A stretch of DNA of 20,552 nt. It comes from Rhizophagus sp. LPA8_4_AMF. Taxonomy: Eukaryota > Glomeromycota > Glomeromycetes > Glomerales > Glomeraceae. This document shows, piece after piece, positions 17,321-20,552 of this stretch. A program made the translations under genes and the position numbers. The stretch lies in NCBI GenBank assembly GCA_021464525.1, contig JADRCO010001291.1:1-20552 (forward strand), written 5' to 3'. How positions within the stretch are numbered: the first letter of the stretch is position 1; each line of letters starts with the position of its first letter. The notes beneath the pieces were generated by a model. The model did not search any database and had not been told where the DNA came from. It worked only from the letters and a program-made list of their open reading frames with translations.

Positions 17321-18032
17321 ATGAACCGCAATTTACAAATTCCCGGCTATGAAATTAAGAATATTTCTAAATATGTCAATTTTCTTCTTGGTTTGGCGTT
17401 AACATGGTCAGAAATCTCATATACTAAATTCAAATAATGTTGTTAATACGAAAAGTTACGATTCAAAGATTATTGATAAAAAAAACATGAATTTGATGCT
17501 GACAGAATTCGTCCTTTTCAACAAAAAATCAAATCAATCTGGGAAATCGGTTTCCATATTTATATTAGCTTATTTATTAGATGAAAGATAAAACACATAG
17601 CTAACACTAACGAAGAAAATAATATGAAGTTTTTTCACTTTTTCTTAGTGAAAAACTACACCAAGAAGAATTTAAAATTCATTAAATTTATTGTCAAATG
17701 AACGACCTGAACAATTTCCTCTTGAATCAAAAGTACGATTAAATTCAAAAGCTAATCCACGCGAAAACGATAAACTTATCGGGACAAAAATATTTTTTAA
17801 GGTAAACAATAAAACTTTATTGTACAGTAAATATTTAATTATTATTATTAAAATTTTCTTTTAACCATTTTATTTTAATTTCACCCATAAAAATAATATA
17901 GCCAAAGACCGATCATTGATTTCATGCTTAGAATACGACCTTTAAGAAATATTTATCAAATAATAAGATAGAATAAATTTGAACGGAGAAGAAAAGCAAA
18001 TCGAATACATCAAAATTGCCAATAAATCATAA
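17321..18032 (+). pseudogene. decayed gene, unknown family
   Basis: Several protein-like pieces follow each other on the plus strand. An ATG frame of 38 codons (17321-17437) contains NLQIPGYEIKNISKYVNFLL and LALTWSEISYTKFK. The same frame, after several stops, gives DADRIRPFQQKIKSIWEIGF (to 17584). A different frame gives ERPEQFPLESKVRLNSKANP and RENDKLIGTKIFFK (17700-17801), ending at a possible donor AAG/GTAAAC. That same frame later yields AKDRSLISCLEYDL and, after two stops, DRINLNGEEKQIEYIKIANK, ending in a TAA at 18030. The polar, mixed composition is unlike the surrounding noise. The order and orientation suggest one gene broken by stops and frameshifts, perhaps with an intron after 17801. 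I do not recognise the family. Confidence 0.5.
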
Positions 18033-19402
18033 TTTCTTCCATCATAACCAAGAAAATTATAAATTAACATACACAGTAGAATTCCAGCTTTATTTTATTT
18101 ACTTATTTCTTTGTTTCTTTAAAATAAATAAATTAAATATATAAGAATAATAGATAAAGACATGCTCAAACTAAAAAGAAAATTCTCATTGAAAAGCTAA
18201 GAATGATGATTAAAACCGCGTCAGCATAATATTCTTTTCGAAAGAATAGTTAAAGTATAATATTTCAACACACGTTTGGTACACATACATATATAGTATA
18301 TACGCAGTTTTTTCCCTTCTCATAAATTTCAACCATTTGATAATCATATCCGCCAAAATTATTATAATGCCGGCAGAAATGATCGTCCAATCCGCCATTT
18401 GAAGGACGAGACAACATTTTGGACTTCGTTAAAAAAAAGATAATATGTAATATTTAATAATCTGTGTACAAAGAAAAAACGGAATAAACGAATTATTTGT
18501 GTACGAGTGGAAATACATAAAAAATTCTTCTCGCAAACTTCAGAATAAACGAATCTCTTGGTTTTAATAGTTGGTTTACGCGTTATAGTTTTATTTATGT
18601 CAGTTTATTAATATCGATAATATTGATAGGCGCGCACATATATTGTGGCTAAAGTCGAATCACACGAGTGATGATCAAAATTTACGTCACAAAGTCCACA
18701 TGATATTATGTATTTTTTACCATATTATATGTGATAAATAATAAATCTCTTTTTTTACTGATTTTTGAGCAATATCTTTTCAGTTCCTAAGAAAATCAAA
18801 GGTTAAGTAAAATCTCTGGTGAGTGGAAATAGGTATGTGGTAGAAGGATACTATCTCTAAAAAAATACCTCTCTATAAGTTCATTGTCATATTATGTAAT
18901 CAATTAGAATCATCCAATCATGAATCAAGTCAGTATTTACCATATTCCTTTTTTATTTACTTATTTAACATCAGAACATTACCAGTTACAGCACTATTTT
19001 ATATCAAAAAACTAGATGACAGATAATGACAGACGAAAGCTCTCATTTTTCTAGATGGGTGCTAGATGTAACATTGCAATGATTATTTGAAAAGATTTAT
19101 CTCGTGCATGAAATTTTTGAAACCTGTAATTGATATATAAATAATATATGAATGTGGGATTACGTATTTTAATTACTCGTGTGAAACAACACATTGAGCC
19201 CCTAAAACGTAACCGCCGATAAGGCTGTATTTCCGCATTCTGGTCTCATTTTCACATTTGAATGTTAAATGGGTAAGGTTCTTTTAGCCATAGACCAATA
19301 GGTAACTTAAAATTAAAATTTATTAGTGAAAATATTAACGAAAAAAAGTATTAATCCGGAGTATGTATTCAATTAATGTTTCCTTGCTAATCATCGCTTA
19401 TC
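18033..19402. other. AT-rich stretch without a supported gene
   Basis: A 62-codon minus-strand ATG frame (18398-18210) has one hydrophobic segment, but its first third lies in GGCGGATT/GCCGGCATTATAAT wording like that of the repeats at 9.6 and 20.2 kb. I read it as repeat-derived. Near 19195-19250 the minus strand has a short frame MRPECGNTALSAVTF. Nothing else is defensible. Confidence 0.4.
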
Positions 19403-19410
19403 TATATAAA
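19403..19410 (+). promoter_or_regulatory. TATA box
   Basis: CTATATAAAG contains TATATAAA at 19403-19410, 28-35 bases before the first ATG (19438) and about 65 before the ATG at 19475. The spacing would place transcription start near 19440, so the ATGs at 19438 and 19442 may be just outside or at the very start of the transcript. Confidence 0.5.
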
Positions 19411-19474
19411 GTTCCACAAAAGTTCACTTCACATTACATGCATGAGAAGCGAGTATTGTATTATTTAGGATGTC

Positions 19475-19756
19475 ATGTTTTTAAATTTATCGCGATACAA
19501 AATTGATAGATTGAAAAATTATTGCACGCTTCTAAATGCGATAGCGAGATACGATACCATAAAATCTTTTTATGACTATTTTTCAACTGTTACATTACAA
19601 CACGAAAGACAATTCTTTTATTTAATTTATTTTAATTATCTTGTTCTTATCAGAAAAGACGAAAAAATGAAAAATAAAATAAATTATAATTTTTCTCAGA
19701 AAAATAATAAGAATTATGTAAGTTCTGTAAAAAGCGACCATAACAATGTGAACTAA
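19475..19756 (+). CDS. hypothetical protein, 93 aa
   Basis: This ATG frame of 93 residues begins MFLNLSRYKIDRLKNYCTLL. A mixed, helix-prone first half (NAIARYDTIKSFYDYF) leads to an aromatic patch FFYLIYFNYLVLI at about residues 47-60, too short and Tyr-rich for a confident membrane helix. A Lys/Asn-rich tail follows. No family is recognised. A good TATA box lies about 65 bases upstream. Between them are other ATGs: 19438 opens a 22-codon frame MHEKRVLYYLGCHVF that overlaps this start, while 19442 and 19470 open very short ones, so initiation here would need leaky scanning or a start site inside the leader. A frame this long is expected about once by chance, so the TATA box carries most of the weight. 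Confidence 0.4.
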   Translation: MFLNLSRYKIDRLKNYCTLLNAIARYDTIKSFYDYFSTVTLQHERQFFYLIYFNYLVLIRKDEKMKNKINYNFSQKNNKNYVSSVKSDHNNVN

Positions 19757-19870
19757 ACTAATACATAAATACAGTATATATCAAAAATTCGTATTGTTTA
19801 TGTTCTACTATAAACAAAGTTACAATAAGGTTTTACGGAATTCAATATTTTATTGGATGCCTAAAAATTA

Positions 19871-20383
19871 TTAATGTTGCACAACAGTAGATCGTAAGTT
19901 TTTACATTGGAAATCTTGGCGTTCTGCGGAAATCTTTTTTGCATAATCATTGACTAAATATAGAAAATATAAAAGTAAGGTATTCAATATGCTTCTCGGA
20001 AATCCAATTATTGTTACGTTAAAATTTATTACACCATACGGATTATCCCGCATTACGGAATCGTCCGGATGTGCAATAACCAATAACAGGGAACGATGAT
20101 TTTTGAGTTTCACAGAATTTTGCGGAATTGGTTTATAAAAATGTTAATAATTTTTAAATTTTTGGCCTAAATTAGAATTTGCGATCATCGTAATGCTGGC
20201 TGGCACTAATTTAGACAGTTTGTGAATCATAATGCCGGCTGATTTTATGTAATTCTGCCCAAATCACAGAATTTCACGGAATTATCATTTATCATGGACA
20301 GAATTGGCATTTCATCATCGCAGAAAATCATCGTCCCTGTCCCATAATCGGAAACTTCTTTCTATCACTTTCTTTTTACTCAT
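19871..20383 (-). pseudogene. PIG-L-deacetylase-like ORF start split by a transposon
   Basis: On the minus strand the frame to the left of the element contains LLVIAHPDDSVM, directly after the target duplication. PIG-L/LmbE-type de-N-acetylases, which cut acetyl groups from GlcNAc lipids and related substrates, have LLVIAHPDDE near the N-terminus, where the His and Asp residues bind zinc and act in catalysis. On the other side of the element, at 20383, an ATG opens a basic stretch MSKKKVIERSFR that reads into that motif in the same frame once the 253-bp insert and one target copy are disregarded. Here the usual Glu after HPDD is Ser, and what follows (RDNPYGVINF...) does not resemble the family. 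A possible intron (donor GTATGG near 20024, acceptor TTTAG near 19955) is followed by NVKTYDLLLCN, vaguely like the next PIG-L strand. A decayed PIG-L exon is the best reading; chance motif similarity remains possible. Confidence 0.4.
20087..20339. mobile_element. hAT-like MITE, 253 bp
   Basis: The left end reads CAGGGAACGATGATTTT and the right end, reversed, CAGGGACGATGATTTT: terminal inverted repeats of about 16 bases starting with CAGGG, the usual hAT terminus. The flanks are ACCAATAA (20079-20086) and TCCCATAA (20340-20347), matching at six of eight bases, consistent with an aged 8-bp target duplication. Inside, CACAGAATTT occurs twice, and TAATGCTGGCTGGCACTAA and CATAATGCCGGC resemble repeats elsewhere in the window. 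There is no coding capacity, so it is non-autonomous. It lies inside the short PIG-L-like frame. Confidence 0.72.
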
Positions 20384-20473
20384 TCACTACTATTACACTA
20401 TTATCTACAATATTTCATAAAAATGAATAAGTTATTTAAATTAAGTTAAATTTTCTTATTACTAATATGTACT

Positions 20474-20492
20474 TCCGGAATATAATTCCGGA
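20474..20492. repeat. short palindrome
   Basis: TCCGGAATATAATTCCGGA has 8-base perfect arms around ATA. TCCGGAAT/ATTCCGG strings recur at several places in the window, for example near 2921 and 9249. It could be a transposon sub-terminal site; no gene is close enough to suggest a regulatory role. Confidence 0.6.
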
Positions 20493-20552
20493 CAGTTATT
20501 GATGGATCCTAAAATTTCATTGGCCATAACATGCGGCGTGACAGACTGCTGG

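Noticed and set aside
18210-18398. 62-codon minus-strand frame with a hydrophobic segment
   Set aside because: The start lies in GGCGGATT/GCCGGCATTATAAT repeat wording; length is expected by chance.

Overview
The window looks like intergenic, transposon-littered nuclear DNA of a very AT-rich eukaryote, most likely an arbuscular mycorrhizal fungus of the Rhizophagus type. Reasons: an overall composition I judge by eye at about three quarters A+T; TATA-box promoters instead of bacterial signals; short coding blocks that end at GTAAGT/GTATGT-like donors or begin after pyrimidine-rich TAG acceptors; TTAGGG repeats; and a DDE transposase relic of a type common in fungal genomes. The assignment to Rhizophagus is inference from style and memory, not from a database search. 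There is no CRISPR array, operon, rRNA or tRNA that I can support.

Layout. 1-300 is a GC-richer repeat-like patch. 600-2035 holds minus-strand coding remnants: a hydrophobic ORF (670-957) and a decayed multi-exon gene (1183-2034), with a more degraded relative of the latter at about 13.09-13.38 kb. 3607-3775 and 5836-6111 are a duplicated pair of one small gene: the second copy is an intact 62-residue, highly basic protein with a TATA box, the first has lost its start codon and carries a frameshift. A hidden minus-strand terminal exon lies at 5518-5631, and a tandem duplication at 6186-6720. An unidentified 106-residue ORF (6904-7224) is followed at once by a GC-rich repeat (7230-7640). 8170-9380 is a cluster of inverted-repeat elements: a fold-back element with telomere-like repeats in its middle, a 131-bp element with a perfect 8-bp target duplication, and a weaker candidate. 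9772-10050 is a transposase fragment scattered over three frames. 11.84-12.42 kb is a GC-richer repeat island with three hairpins and a polypurine tract.

The best gene is at 14259-14810 on the minus strand: a 183-residue Asn/Gln/Ser-rich protein with a TATA box about 115 bp upstream of its ATG. 17321-18032 is a decayed plus-strand gene of unknown family. 19403-19756 has a TATA box and a possible 93-residue protein. At 19871-20383 a short ORF carrying a PIG-L-deacetylase-like LLVIAHPDD motif is interrupted by a 253-bp hAT-like element (20087-20339).

I found no convincing new multi-gene system. The genes do not form a pathway; the window reads as gene birth, duplication and decay among non-autonomous transposons. 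The points most worth checking are the interrupted PIG-L-like ORF, the duplicated basic-protein gene, the two related decayed genes at 1.2-2.0 and 13.1-13.4 kb, and the fold-back element with telomeric repeats.
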